From Hypericum androsaemum (taxonomy: Eukaryota > Streptophyta > Magnoliopsida > Malpighiales > Hypericaceae): 64,000 bases of DNA. The stretch's first letter is position 1; each line of letters begins with the position of its first letter. Below, piece after piece: positions 12,697 through 23,296 of this stretch. The DNA lies in NCBI GenBank assembly GCA_963995505.1, contig OZ023181.1, positions 3,075,487 through 3,139,486 on the forward strand, read 5' to 3'. Made by a program: the position numbers and the translations under genes. Under the pieces are notes generated by a model. It saw only the letters and a program-made list of their open reading frames with translations, did no database searches and had not been told where the DNA came from.

Positions 12697-13154
12697 TGTT
12701 GGGTATGGAGACATCGTACTATACATAGTTACTGTTCACATGTTGAATATACGGAGTTACTGTTCATATGTTGACTCGGCACTATTCATCCGGGGCCAGA
12801 AATATGATTTCTGGTGGACAATTTTGCCCCTGCCGACACCAAATAGTCCTAGGCTGTGGGCACTATAAATACCCACCTCTCAGTCACTATTCGGTGTTCT
12901 TCTTCTTTGTAGAGAGAGAGAGAGAGACAGAGAGAGAAGAGGAGAGAGAGAAACACCATTGTTGAGCGAGTGAAGCTCTAGAGTGTAGATCGAGCTTGAT
13001 ATAGTGAAATCTCCTGGCTTGGTACGCCCCCGGACGTAGATCGGTTTAGATCGAACCGGGTGACCAAATCTTTGCGTCGTATTCTTGTGTGCGTGAGTTT
13101 TCTTTGTGTTTGTTGTTGTTCGTGTGGTGTTTGGGGCCCTCGTGTTTCCCAACA
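12697..13154 (+). repeat. 3' LTR of copia element 1
   Basis: 458 bp, near-identical to the 5' LTR. Differences seen: a ~29-bp tandem duplication around GTTACTGTTCA.ATGTTGA (12729-12776), a ~20-bp gap near the end, and scattered substitutions. TATA box at about 12864. Confidence 0.94.
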
Positions 13155-13724
13155 AAATCAAAACCGCAAAGATAAAGTAGTATTTTCAAACCGCACCATA
13201 CCACACTGCATGCTTTCGATATGGGGTCAGTTTTTATTTTTTTCACCCCTCAAAATCGCACCGCATCTATAAAATGACGTCGTTTTAATATAGGTTTAGT
13301 GTTAATTTGTTACTATATTTAATATAGGTTCAGTATTGATTTGTTACTATATTTAAGCGTAGGCTTGTTGTGAATTTCGTGGGCTTGTTGTGAATTTGTG
13401 GGCTTATTTTTTGCCCAAAAAATTGATGAAATTAGCCATTTTTCAAATTTGGGACTACTTAAATGGGCCAAGTTCGAATTTGCGGTCCAAACTGCAATCC
13501 GCACCGCACCACCCCGACACCGCGCCACCCCGAACATTGCAGTTTTTGACCAAACTGCAAACCGCACGGTGTAGATTTTACAAAAAAAAAAAGTTGTGGT
13601 GCGGTGTCAATTTTCACACCGACACCGCAAAACAAAATAGGAATGGGGTGTTCCAAAAAAATCACTCCTAAGTTCACCCATGTATGTTCCAAAAAAAAAT
13701 CCCCTAAAACCCTCACATTTGTTT

Positions 13725-13810
13725 TGGTTTATACAACTTGATATCTATCCACTCGATAGACTAATTCAAGTTCGAGCCGAATAGGTTGCGGTATCAAAAG
13801 TAATAACAAT
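13725..13810. repeat. Dispersed repeat, GGTATCC family copy
   Basis: Same block order as at 7655: a CTTGATATCTATCCACTCGAT start, ACTAATTCAAGTTCGAG core, then a CAAAAGTA stretch. Confidence 0.45.
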
Positions 13811-16612
13811 TATTTTTGTTAAATGGAACATATCATAAAATGCATAGGTAGAATGATGAAAACCAACTGGTACTCATCGAAGCCTGGCAGGAGATTTACC
13901 AAATTGAAAAGTGTTGAGATTTTTTTATTGAAAATGAGAAGAGTAGATAGAGATGGTTGGGGTCATTGATCTGGTCTGGGACAGATTATTCAAGGAACCT
14001 AAAAACAGTACACTCATCGCTGACTGCTTAATTGTAGATTGAAATGACATATCATATGCACCTCCTTCACTGCCCCTTTCTCTTTCTCCAACTGGATCCA
14101 CTCCTTCCTGCTGTACCTTGGACAACAAGCTCTAATTTTTTAATCTTTACCTAATTGAGTATCGTCAGAATTTATTTTGTGAACAATTTTTCTATTAGTA
14201 TTTTTATTGTTCCTAAGTTATTTTTATATGTTTGTACTCAGATAGCGCACATCAACTTCTTTCTGGTATAATCTTTCTTAGCGGTTAATTTTGGAAAATA
14301 TACAACTTTATTTATATAAAAAAAGATATTTTTGTAAATGTACATTTTTACACCACTAGTTATATTTGTTGAAGATTGAACTCCTATATTTTCGTCAATT
14401 TATGTTACATATCTTGTGATAAAGTAAGTAATGGTATACAAATCACGATCAGAGTTTAGTTCTTACCCAAAATTACTATGAGAACAATTGTCCTTAAATT
14501 TTGGAAGGAAAATACACGTGCAATTCAAGGAATATTTTTTTGCCTAGTCAAAACTATTCCACTTTATACATAATATGTTGATTATAATTTTTTTCACTAA
14601 AATACAAAGCGAAGTTTACGAACAAGATTATTTATGTCTAAAGAAATAAAAAAAAGGAGAAGATTATTTGAGAGAAATTATTATTTGGAGGTGATCATAA
14701 AAAGTATGTTTTGTCCATCAATGAAAACCTTCTCCAGTGACTAACCACTGTCAACGTGGTGGAAGTGATCGTTGGCATATCATCATCACCTACACCGTAA
14801 GCACCGGAAATAAAGCTGATCACTGACCTATTTCCCCTCATACATCCATCAATTCAAGATCTCTCTGTCACCTGCACCAATTGGCAAATTTATTTTAACT
14901 TTTTCTTCTTTGTCTTTTTTCGAATTCAAAACTCGATTATTTGGTTCTATTGAATCGACTAATCTATGTTCGATTAATATGGAATCTCAAAATTAACGGG
15001 AGTTGGTGAGAATAGTAAGTAACAACGATACTTAAGAAGTTATTGAGTTCAAGTCTTACGAATGTAAAAATGTCATTAGGAAAATTACTCCTAAAATAAG
15101 GTCTAATAGTGTTTGACTTTTAATATTAAAATTAAAAAAAAATAGGAACCGCAGAGATTGTACACAAATGCATTTATTTCATTTGAAAATTTAGAAATGC
15201 AAGAGTGTTAAATACATGCTAGAAAAACTGTCATCATTTAAATATCTTATTTGACTCAAATCTAAACTAATTAGTCTATTAGATGTTATGTAATCAAATA
15301 TTTTGATTTTAAATTATTAGAAGGCATTCAAGTAATATAGATCTATTCTAATGACTCAAAATCGAAATATTTGATTACACACAATAACTTCGTACCGGTT
15401 GATCTATACGTTTCTTATATGTTTCTCATAGTGTACTCTCGTGAGTAGTCCATAGGATTTTATCACCTAGACATTTTCAGTGCCCATCTCCTAATAACTG
15501 CAGGCATGGCATTGACACAGAGGAAGAACGCCATGTACATATGGAGCTTTTACAAAAGGAATTATTATGGAAAGAAGGTTGTCAAAACTCCCTCATGGAT
15601 AGCGAGTGGTCATGAAAAATCTTAACTCTTCTCCCTATAATTGGAAAATTTCCTTTCCATTTTAGTCCACTTCACTCGTGCATTGTCGCATTGGGAAGAG
15701 AAGGTTATTAATTGACTCCATGGGTATCATCACCTAACAAATTTAACTTTTTGTATACACTTGGTATCCGAACGACTATGCAGATTAATTCAAGTTCTAA
15801 TCAATTAGGACCTTTAAAAAGTAGCAAAATACTACCAACAAGTACTTAAGACTGCTATATTCCTAATTGGTCATACTCATTCTATGTACTTTGTGGACGA
15901 CATGTTGTTCTATTAGCATAGTTATATATTTATATTGGTAATAATAATGCACATCTTTAGGTATATTTGCCAGGGTATTCTATAGATTTTTTTATAACCC
16001 TAACTCTTTTTCTATGAAGTAGGCATGCATTTTTTATGATATACTATTGGATTTTTGTTATTTCACCATTTTGTTATTTTGGACTTTTTTGTCATATTTA
16101 GGGGTTTTTTATTAGTTGTAGACATTTTTTAGATTATGTTAGGATTCGATAATTAGTTTAAATAGGCTACCGTACGCATTATTAGTAACATTTGGATTAT
16201 TGTTATTCAGAAATCGAGTTTTTTTAAAACAATATTTTTCATTCATTACAGTCGAACAATATTTTTCAATCTCTCATTCTTCATCAAGGTGGCTCACTCG
16301 ACTTTCAACCATAGAATATTTTTGTCGTGGCAGGATTTTAATTCTGGTCACTTTCCAATTTTTTTTTGTTGGTAAGTAAGGATTAATAGAAGAGAATGGA
16401 AAAACACAATTGGCTACTCTTTAAATTCGAAATGGGGAAACGTAGTCCAGTTAAGGATTAACAGATTTTGACTTTGAAGTAGCTAAGAGGATCGAAGAAA
16501 AATACAGCACTTAACCGAAACAAGAAACTAAAACTAAACTAAACTAAACATAACATGGGAAAGAACACCATCCATTGACAATCTCCTGACTGGTCTTGAT
16601 GATCATTAGCTT
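13811..16612. other. Long AT-rich spacer between ZTP29-like and WIP genes
   Basis: No gene recognised. It contains two further copies of the GGTATCC-family repeat (14940-15000 and 15745-15860) and a SINE-like fragment near 15005-15090 with a pol III B-box-like GAGTTCAAGTCTT. Part of it is the 3' flank of the WIP gene (transcribed toward here). Confidence 0.45.
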
Positions 16613-19276
16613 CTACTGGTCGTGAGTAGTGGACTCGTTGTCCTGCTCGATCTCTGATGCGGGTTCTTCGTCGTCGAATGAGTCGATCCCCAAGGCGGAG
16701 TGGCCGGACCCGAAGGAGCGGATGTGGTCCTTGAGGGAGCGCTTGTGCTTGAAGTCAGACCCGCAGGTGCAGTACCACAGCTTCCCGCAGTTCTTCTCGT
16801 GGGTGCGCCAGTCGCCCCGGACCGCGAACGCCTTGCCACACTTGCGGCACATGAAGGGCTTGATCCCGTGCTTGCGTTTGTAGTGTGTCTGCAGCGTCCG
16901 GAAGTCCTTGAGGGCCTTGGCGCGCGGGTGGTCGATGTTGTTCCGGCAACCCGGCGAGCAGCAGTAGCACGGCAGCCGCAGCATTGCCGTCGGCTGCGTC
17001 CCTCGCAGCGACTCCGGGCCCTTCCTGTACTGCGACCCGTGGCCCCACATGTGCATCTGCGGATCGATTAAATCACCACCAAGGTCATACATATATAATA
17101 CATGTCTCTTCAAAGGGACAGAAAAATATTGTTGGGACATGTCTATATAGAGAATCTAGTTATTTGTACATAGAGAGTGATATGAGAAAACAAAATCTGG
17201 ATATTGAAATTAATGATGAAGCTATCATGTAAAATTCTTGCATAGTTTTCTTCACACAAAAAATACTCTTCAATTGTTATCAGATCAAATTAATATGCAA
17301 GGATTTCCTGTTTGTACAATCTATAGTATTGATGTCTTTTACATTCGTACGATTTCAATCCAATTCGAGGCAAGCAACTAATCTGGTCCCTATTTATGCC
17401 GATATACTTCCCCGCTTGGGAAAATGGTAGGGCTTTCGTTTGACCAATTTTGATACATATATAAGCTTTTTTATTTGACTCAAGAAACTTTACACGTTGT
17501 TTACTAGGAAGGAGAGAAAGGGGAAGAAGACTGAAGAGTGAAAAGAAAAACTAATATTTGGTCCCAAAAAAATTGAACATTTCCTTTTTCTTTCTCCTAA
17601 TTTTTTCCACTCCTACCAAACGCGCCCTGAAGTTATTTTATGTACGGAGTACACTTAATGAAGCAAGACATAGTGTCATTTTCTCGCATTAATAAAGAAA
17701 AAAAAACCTATAATTATAGTGGTTTTCTTCATGGGAAACCCTGCTTTTGACCGATGATTCTTGGGAATTAAATGCTGAGATAATTAAGATGATACTTTGC
17801 CCTAGGGTTTAAGATGGTAAATCATCTGACCAGTGGAAGAAGAAGGTGGATAGCATTTTCAGTTCTTACACAAATGCCGATGCGTGGAAGTACACAGACT
17901 TCAAGGTACAAAACGCATAATGCCCGACTAGTTCAATCACTTAAAAGAGAGCTTCTGATCTTTATGCAAATTTTCAGTTGGGCCAGGTAAGATCTTATTC
18001 TAATTAATTTTTAAAATCCCAATGCCAACAATTCATGCAAAAAGAAGGAAACCCAATTCAAAATGAGAAGAAAAAATGGAATAAGGTGAAAGAACAGGGC
18101 TGGCATTGAGAGGTCTCAAGTCCCAACTCCTGTGGCAATTAAAGAAAGCAATAATCAAATTGGTTCGAATAGTAAAACATTTGATTTGATATGTAAAAGA
18201 TATCATTGAAAGAATCATTTATAAATAGGATCCGACGATGCTCAACGTGAACATCAGAAAGTTAAAAAAAAAACTTGATAACAAAATGGTCAAAAAAGGG
18301 AAAGTATAAGATGGAAAAGAAGAAAAGGGAAACCCTAACAAGGACCCCATTTTCTCACAAGAGTCCAGGTTTGGAGTAAAAGTGAGGCTGAATTCAAGCA
18401 AGAAAAGATGTGTACAGGCAAAGTAGAGACATGGGTCTTTCTTCTTTTACATGGAAAAATCAAAAGAAGAGAGAAAAAATCAAAAAAAAGATATGTAGAA
18501 AGAAAGCAGACAAAGGGCAACCGGACATGAGAAGACAGAAAAAAGGAAATTGAATTAAAAGCTTGAAACTTTGTGACATATAGTAGCAATTATATGATAC
18601 CAATAGGAGGGTAGTCCAAGTGGTTTAAGAAAGTATCGAGTTCAAACTTCGTATATAGAAAAAAATATCATTAGAAGAGCCGTCCTATATACTCGACTCT
18701 GATTAAGCTGATAAGTACCTGCATGTTGTTGTATCTGTTGAAGGTCTTGAAACAAAGAGGGCAAGAGAACTGAGTAGGGCCAATGAGGATTTGGGCAGGT
18801 GTAGGGATCCAATACTGTCCCTTGTTGACACTGTTTGTGTAGGAAGCAACAGTAACATCTTCTTTGTCTGAGGAAGAGATCTCTGTGTAGGACAGCCTAG
18901 AGATCAAGTCAGCAGATGTGGGACTTGGGCTGGGGAGGCCCAAGTTTAGGGCTACTTCCACTCTTTCATCATCACATAGTTTGTAATCCTCCTGATCATG
19001 GTGATGATGATGATGATGATGATCTTGATTGTGGCTTGGCCTTGTTGGGCTTAGGCTTAGGAGAGGGAGAGCCTCTCTTAAGGGAGGAGAGGGAGGGGAG
19101 AAGTAGTAATGGAAGATGTTGTCGTTGTTGTTGTTGTTGGGTCCATGGTCTGATATTGATGAGTATAAATTGTATGATGATGATGAAGATGAAGATCCAT
19201 AGGCATAGGGTTTGTTTAGGTTGAGGTTGTTTAGGTTGTACCACCCATTGAAGTAATTGGAATAAGGATCAGCCAT
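16613..19276 (-). CDS. WIP4: WIP-subfamily C2H2 zinc-finger transcription factor
   Basis: Nuclear transcription factor of the plant WIP family (TT1, NTT/WIP2, WIP4, WIP5), which act in seed coat, root-tip and transmitting-tract development. Exon 1 is 18719-19276 and exon 2 is 16613-17056 (both minus strand, GT-AG, intron 1.66 kb), giving 333 residues. Seen: start MADPYSN typical of WIP2/4/5; [12 protein letters not shown] motif; His-rich run; the name-giving WIP motif in [14 protein letters not shown]; finger 1 with C172, C175, H188 and H192, split by the intron between [12 protein letters not shown] and MHMWGH; then three more Cys/His fingers ([10 protein letters not shown].., [14 protein letters not shown].., [13 protein letters not shown]..). 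The intron position within finger 1 is the family's usual one. I chose WIP4 over WIP2 because its neighbour is ZTP29, as in Arabidopsis; the sequence alone does not separate them. Confidence 0.9.
18600..18680. repeat. SINE-like fragment inside the WIP intron
   Basis: GTAGTCCAAGTGGTTTAAG followed by GAGTTCAAACTT and an A-run resembles the A-box/B-box layout of a tRNA-derived SINE. It lies in the intron just after the exon 1 donor. Short and degenerate. Confidence 0.35.
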
Positions 19277-20478
19277 GATCTTCTTCTAGAGGCGGTGGAG
19301 AGAAAGTGGAAGAAGAAGAAAAGATGGACAAAAAGATCTTCAAGGCTGAACAAGATCACCAAAGCATAAAAGATCAAGTGAGATGGAGGAGGTTTCTGGC
19401 ATATAAATGAGCAAGTAAAAAAACACCTGAAAAAAAAGAGAAATAAATATAAAAAAATTTGTGAAGAAGAATAATTTAGAGAGAGAGGTTGAAACAGATG
19501 GGGATGGGGTAGGAGATAATCTTGGGACTTGAAAGAACAAGCTAGTTATCGAATTGTGTGCGAAAAGATAGTAAGTACAAAGCACATAAGCCATAAAAGA
19601 AAAAATACATGTATAACCCATTTAATATAACATTTATATATAATATATGGTATTCTATATATTTCTAAAATAAACAATTTGATCCGATCCCCACGGTCAA
19701 AAGGGTACGTAGGGTTTGAAGAGACTGGGCCATGACTCATGAGGTTGCCCTGCTCCCTGGGAGTAGTACTACATCGGTTCTAATAAGCCTCGGGAACACG
19801 TGGAAAATAGTCCTATGGAAGTTGAAATCAATAGGGTAAGAGCGAAACAGGGATTCATCTTGTAGTTAGATATTTGGGCCGGAGTTTGCACGAGCTGACT
19901 CGGCTGCGAGCAAAGAAAGTTATATGAAGAACATTTTGCGATATCATGTTAATATTTACCGTATTCAATCAAATACCTTAAAGTAATTGATCCATTAATT
20001 CTCACCTTAATTCCAAAACAAATTTAAAAAGAAAAAAAACTTTATGGCCAGGTTTGTTTACTTCTTGTCAATGCTAGAAGATAAAAGGACAAATCCTTTT
20101 TCAATTTTAGTGTACATTGAATATAGATTTAAATGGCCAAAGACAAAACTCCGTGATTGGGATTGGAGGCTTGTCCCTTTTAAATCCAACCCTCTTAATA
20201 CATATATAAAATCAGACGATACCATTAAGAGAGAATATATATTTTAATGGTATCTAGATAATCACTATATCTAAGATAGATTCAAGTCGAATATGATCTT
20301 TGAAATGTGTCAAAAAAAATTTAACAAATATTTAATACTAATACATTGATAATTACTTTAACTCGAAATATCTTAACTATGTTTAAATTATTCATTCGCC
20401 AATTAATTAATTACTAACAGAGTTTTCCAAATACCGGAACTATCTAATAATTTGTTTTAGGGAATCTAATAATTTTAT
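19277..20478 (-). promoter_or_regulatory. 5' flank of the WIP gene
   Basis: Non-coding. On the minus strand a TATATAATATATGG tract (plus coordinates about 19634-19650) lies about 360 bp upstream of the ATG and could be the TATA region; purine-rich 5' leader follows. A GGTATCC-family repeat copy lies at 20250-20340. Confidence 0.35.
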
Positions 20479-21431
20479 GGGAAAAGTCCACTTTAGTATC
20501 CTGTGGTATCGCCAAAAATTAAGTCAGTACCTTGTAGTTTAAAACGTATCAATTGAGTCAAACTTATTGCAATTAAAATCAATTAGAGGCCCGGGCAGCT
20601 GCCCGAACTCTTTCCAACCTGCCCGAACTCTGCCCGACCAACTTGACTGCCACATCACCAAAATTTGATGATGTGGCACCACGTGGCTCTCTCCCCTCCT
20701 CCTCCTCCTCCTCCTCCTCGTCCTCATCCTCATCCTCCTGCTCCTCGTCTCCTCCTCCTCCTCCTCCTCCTCCTCGTCTCCTTCTTCTTCTTCTTCTTCT
20801 TCTTCTTCTTCTTCTTCTTCTTCTTCTTCTTCTTCTTCTTTAACGACCCCGGGCGCCATGCACCGAGTCTCCAAGGTAAGCCACCACCGTCGAACTCGCC
20901 TCGCTTCGTGCGACGTTGTGGTGCTGGTGGTGAGCGTCGAATCGACGAGAGCGATGAGGTGTCGTTGAGCCATTTCCGGGCTCGATCCGCGGCTCAACGA
21001 CACCGTTGTCCACGCGCCAATTCACGGAGTCCGAGGACCACCAACGTGATCGCCTCATTTTGGGTGACGTCGTGGTACCGGGTGTGATGACCGGTGTGCC
21101 TCCGACGGAGAGATCGAAGCTTTCAAAGCTTCGCCGTTAATGGTGAGAGAAGAAGAAGAAGAAGAAGAAGAAGAAGAAGAAGAAGAAGAGGGGAGGGAGA
21201 GAGAGAGAAAGAGAAGAGAGAGCCACGTGGCGCCATATCATCAAATTTTGGTGATGTGGCTAGCCAAGTTGGTCGGGCAGGGTTCGGGCAGGTTAGGAAG
21301 GGTTCGGGCAGCTGCCCGGGCCTCTAATTGATTTTAATTACAATAAGTTTGACTCAATTGATACGTTTTAAACTACAGAGTACTGACTTAATTTTTTGCG
21401 ATACTACAGGGTACTAAAGTGGACTTTTCCC
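20479..21431. mobile_element. Mutator-like long-TIR element, copy 1
   Basis: 953 bp, starting GGGAAAAGTCCACTTTAGTA and ending with its inverse. Inverted ends run for about 230 bp: GGTATCGC block, TTTAAAACGTATCAATTGAG, CAATTAGAGGCCCGGGCAGC palindrome, then a CCACGTGG (G-box) block and TCCTCC or GAAGAAG microsatellite. Perfect 9-bp target duplication TAATTTTAT (20470-20478 and 21432-21440), the Mutator-superfamily length. Between the arms lie (CTC)n and (TTC)n at 20695-20839, a GC-rich unique core at about 20840-21140, and (GAA)n at 21147-21190. No transposase frame; non-autonomous. Confidence 0.85.
20840..21140. other. GC-rich core carried inside MULE copy 1
   Basis: About 300 bp of clearly higher GC than the surroundings, with no counterpart in copy 2 or copy 3. 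It reads open for 60 or more codons in several frames but without a recognisable domain. Such a segment between Mutator ends is what a captured host fragment (Pack-MULE) would look like; the source gene is unknown. Confidence 0.4.
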
Positions 21432-21769
21432 TAATTTTATTGTAATGTCAATCACTAGTACTAGTGCGTTGGGAAATAAATAGTAGTTTGGTAGGAAGCC
21501 GGCACTTGCTTCGTTAGGCGAGCTCTGGTCGGCTTGGCTTTGAACCACCTCAGGATACTGTCCCAACCAATCTCACCTTCACTGTTCATATTACATGCAC
21601 ACCAACACATATTTTTTAAAATAAAATTATATTAATCTTGATGTTATGTACATTTAGGTAAAATGGTGAAACAATCTGCATATAAAAAACGGAGAGAACA
21701 CTACTAATCTTTCTTAACAAAATTAATTTGACTGAATGTTGACGTGCTACACTAGAGTAAATTTTTTAT

Positions 21770-22060
21770 AAATTGATACCGTATGAAGTGATAATATCTA
21801 TAAATTGATAAAAGTTTTGGTCTCAAATCAGAACCAGTATTAAAATTTGATAATCCTTGTATCGTAGTAACTAATATTTATCAAATATTTTTTACGTTAA
21901 ATCTTGTTTTCAAATGAACTTTGTACTAGATATCTTGTTGTAACAATAATACATCAATCGAATGTATAATTTGAATAATGATATATGTCAATTTTTTATG
22001 ATTTAAATGTAGATAAAATAACAATAACAATTTATCGATATTTTTTGTTCCCTTGAGTAT
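21770..22060. repeat. Diverged dispersed repeat, related to 31880-32270
   Basis: Shares with 31880-32270 the ordered blocks AAGTGATA..CT, ACTGATAAA..TTT.GGTC, CAAATGA, TCTTGTTGTAA, TCAATCGA and AATTTGAATA. AT-rich, non-coding, unclassified. Confidence 0.4.
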
Positions 22061-22193
22061 AAACACAATTTTTTATGTATATGTATTTAGTGGCAAAAAA
22101 TAATTTAATAATTTAAAAATAAAAATATCTCTTATGTGACAACCTTTTTATGACGTGCTATACATAGAAGGACTAATTGAAACTGTAATGCCG

Positions 22194-22450
22194 CGTGATC
22201 CGATTAACTGTCTCCACAGGTCAACACGAATTTTTTTCAGCGTATTTTGTCTACACTTACACGCATCCCAAAAATTCACAGGAGGTCACACATCCTATAA
22301 CTACTCTAGGTCAGACGCATTTAACCTTGAAGTTTTTTCAAGATGTGTGCGAGAAAAGAAGATGCACCGTGTTGATATGGATAGTCAAATCAAATCAAAT
22401 TAAATCACTTAAGCATTTTAGACAACATATATCATTTACGGGGTTTCACT
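22194..22450 (-). mobile_element. Solo LTR of a Cassandra TRIM, inverted
   Basis: Reverse complement of the Cassandra LTR at 22677-22934. On the minus strand it runs from ACCCCGTAAATGATAT to GGCATTACA and includes the 5S-like block (plus 22256-22370). No second LTR in this orientation was found, so it is a solo LTR or remnant. More diverged than the pair next to it. Confidence 0.75.
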
Positions 22451-22749
22451 CAAACCGTTGGTGATTCAAATTTTATCCAATTCTTCGGCAAAAATTAATT
22501 AAAATTCTCTAATCGTCTCTGCCAAAGCGACATATTTTTTCAGAGAACCTATAAATATTTCTGCTAGAACACAACAAATCTCAACGCAAAAAAAGGGTTG
22601 CAAGAAAGTTGTTTGTTTCTTAAGAATTCTTGTACATGTTGGGGAACTGGTTTGTGGAGATCAGATTCATGCTCTCTGTGATACCCCGTAAATGATATGT
22701 ACTATCTGAAAAGTTTAAGCGATTTGATTTGATTATTCTTATCAATAAA

Positions 22750-22862
22750 GTGCACCTTCTTTTCCAGCACACATCCTGAAAGAACTCCAAGGTTAAACGT
22801 GTTTGGCTGGAAGTAAGATCAGGATGGGTGACCTCGTGGAAAGTTTTCGGGATGCGTGTGAG
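22750..22862 (+). other. 5S rRNA-derived segment in Cassandra 5' LTR
   Basis: Matches plant 5S rRNA in order: CAGCAC near the start, AGAACTCCAAGGTTAAACGT (A-box region), AGGATGGGTGACCTC (intermediate element and C-box), GGAAAG and a closing GCGTG. Several substitutions relative to genuine 5S genes, so not a functional rRNA gene, but the internal pol III promoter boxes are mostly kept. Confidence 0.82.
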
Positions 22863-23134
22863 TGAAGATAAAATATACTGGAAAAGATCTGTGTTGGTCT
22901 GTGGAGATAGTCAGTCGGATCACGGGGCATTACATATGGTATCAGAGCAAGACCTCGGCTAGTACGGTGTGGTTCGGGGATCGAACGCACCCGAATACAA
23001 GGAATTCTGGGATTGTCTAATTCTGGCGCGACGAGGATGTTGCGTATTTAAGGAGTGGTGAATGTGATACCCCGTAAATGATATGTACTATCTTAAATAT
23101 TTAAGTGATTTGATTTGACTATCCATATCAATAA

Positions 23135-23248
23135 TGTGCACCTTCTTTTTCAGCACACATCCGGAGAGAACTCCAAAGTTAAACCTGTTTAGCTGGGAGT
23201 AGGATCAGGATGGGTAACCTCCTGAGAAGTTTTTGGAATGCGTGTGAG
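23135..23248 (+). other. 5S rRNA-derived segment in Cassandra 3' LTR
   Basis: Same block as in the 5' LTR: CAGCACACATCCGGAGAGAA, CTCCAAAGTTAAACC, AGGATCAGGATGGGTAACCT, GAGAAGT. Differs by point changes only. Confidence 0.82.
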
Positions 23249-23296
23249 ACCCGTGTTGGTCTGTGAAGACAGTCGGTCAGATCACGAGACATTACA

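Larger units (their letters stand above)
8250..13154 (+). mobile_element. Ty1/copia LTR retrotransposon (Tnt1-like), nearly complete
   Basis: Element of 4905 bp bounded by TG..CA LTRs and a perfect 5-bp target duplication AAATC (8245-8249 and 13155-13159). Order: 5' LTR, Met-tRNA primer site, gag, protease, integrase, RT, RNase H, polypurine tract, 3' LTR, i.e. copia order with integrase before RT. The gag start and the protease neighbourhood resemble the Tnt1/Tork group. The polyprotein is broken by two frameshifts and several stops, so the copy is not autonomous. Confidence 0.95.
8187..13682. mobile_element. CCGCACC-rich, hAT-like element hosting a copia insertion
   Basis: The sequence on both sides of the copia element belongs together: left part (8187-8249) begins TAGGGGTGAGCTTA and runs into AAACCGCACC repeats; right part (13155-13682) continues with AAACCGCACC, a dense CCGCACC/CCGACACCGCG stretch (13496-13520) and ends near TAAGTTCACCCATG. 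The reverse complement of that end, CATGGGTGAACTTA, matches 11 of 14 bases of the left end. Elements with TAGGGGTG-type ends are commonly non-autonomous hAT. Without an 8-bp target duplication that I can see, the family call stays tentative. Confidence 0.4.
22677..23296 (+). mobile_element. Cassandra-type TRIM retrotransposon
   Basis: Two LTRs (22677-22934, 258 bp; 23063-23296, 234 bp) begin TGTGATACCCCGTAAATGAT and end CATTACA. The primer site TGGTATCAGAGC is at 22937-22948 and a purine tract AAGGAGTGGTGAA precedes the 3' LTR. The interior is only about 128 bp and non-coding. Each LTR carries a 5S rRNA-like block, the hallmark of Cassandra, a plant TRIM that must be mobilised in trans. The 3' LTR lacks about 24 bp present in the 5' LTR (around AGTGAAGATAAAATATACTG). 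Target duplication is not clear. Confidence 0.88.

Noticed and set aside
16700..17071. 123-codon plus-strand open frame.
   Set aside because: Antisense shadow of the GC-rich WIP zinc-finger exon.
20539..21331. Open frames with poly-Glu, poly-Phe or poly-Leu runs.
   Set aside because: Readings of the CTC/TTC/GAA repeats inside MULE copy 1.
22750..23248. Functional 5S rRNA genes.
   Set aside because: The 5S-like blocks lie inside Cassandra LTRs, with substitutions in conserved 5S positions and without a T-run terminator right after the block.
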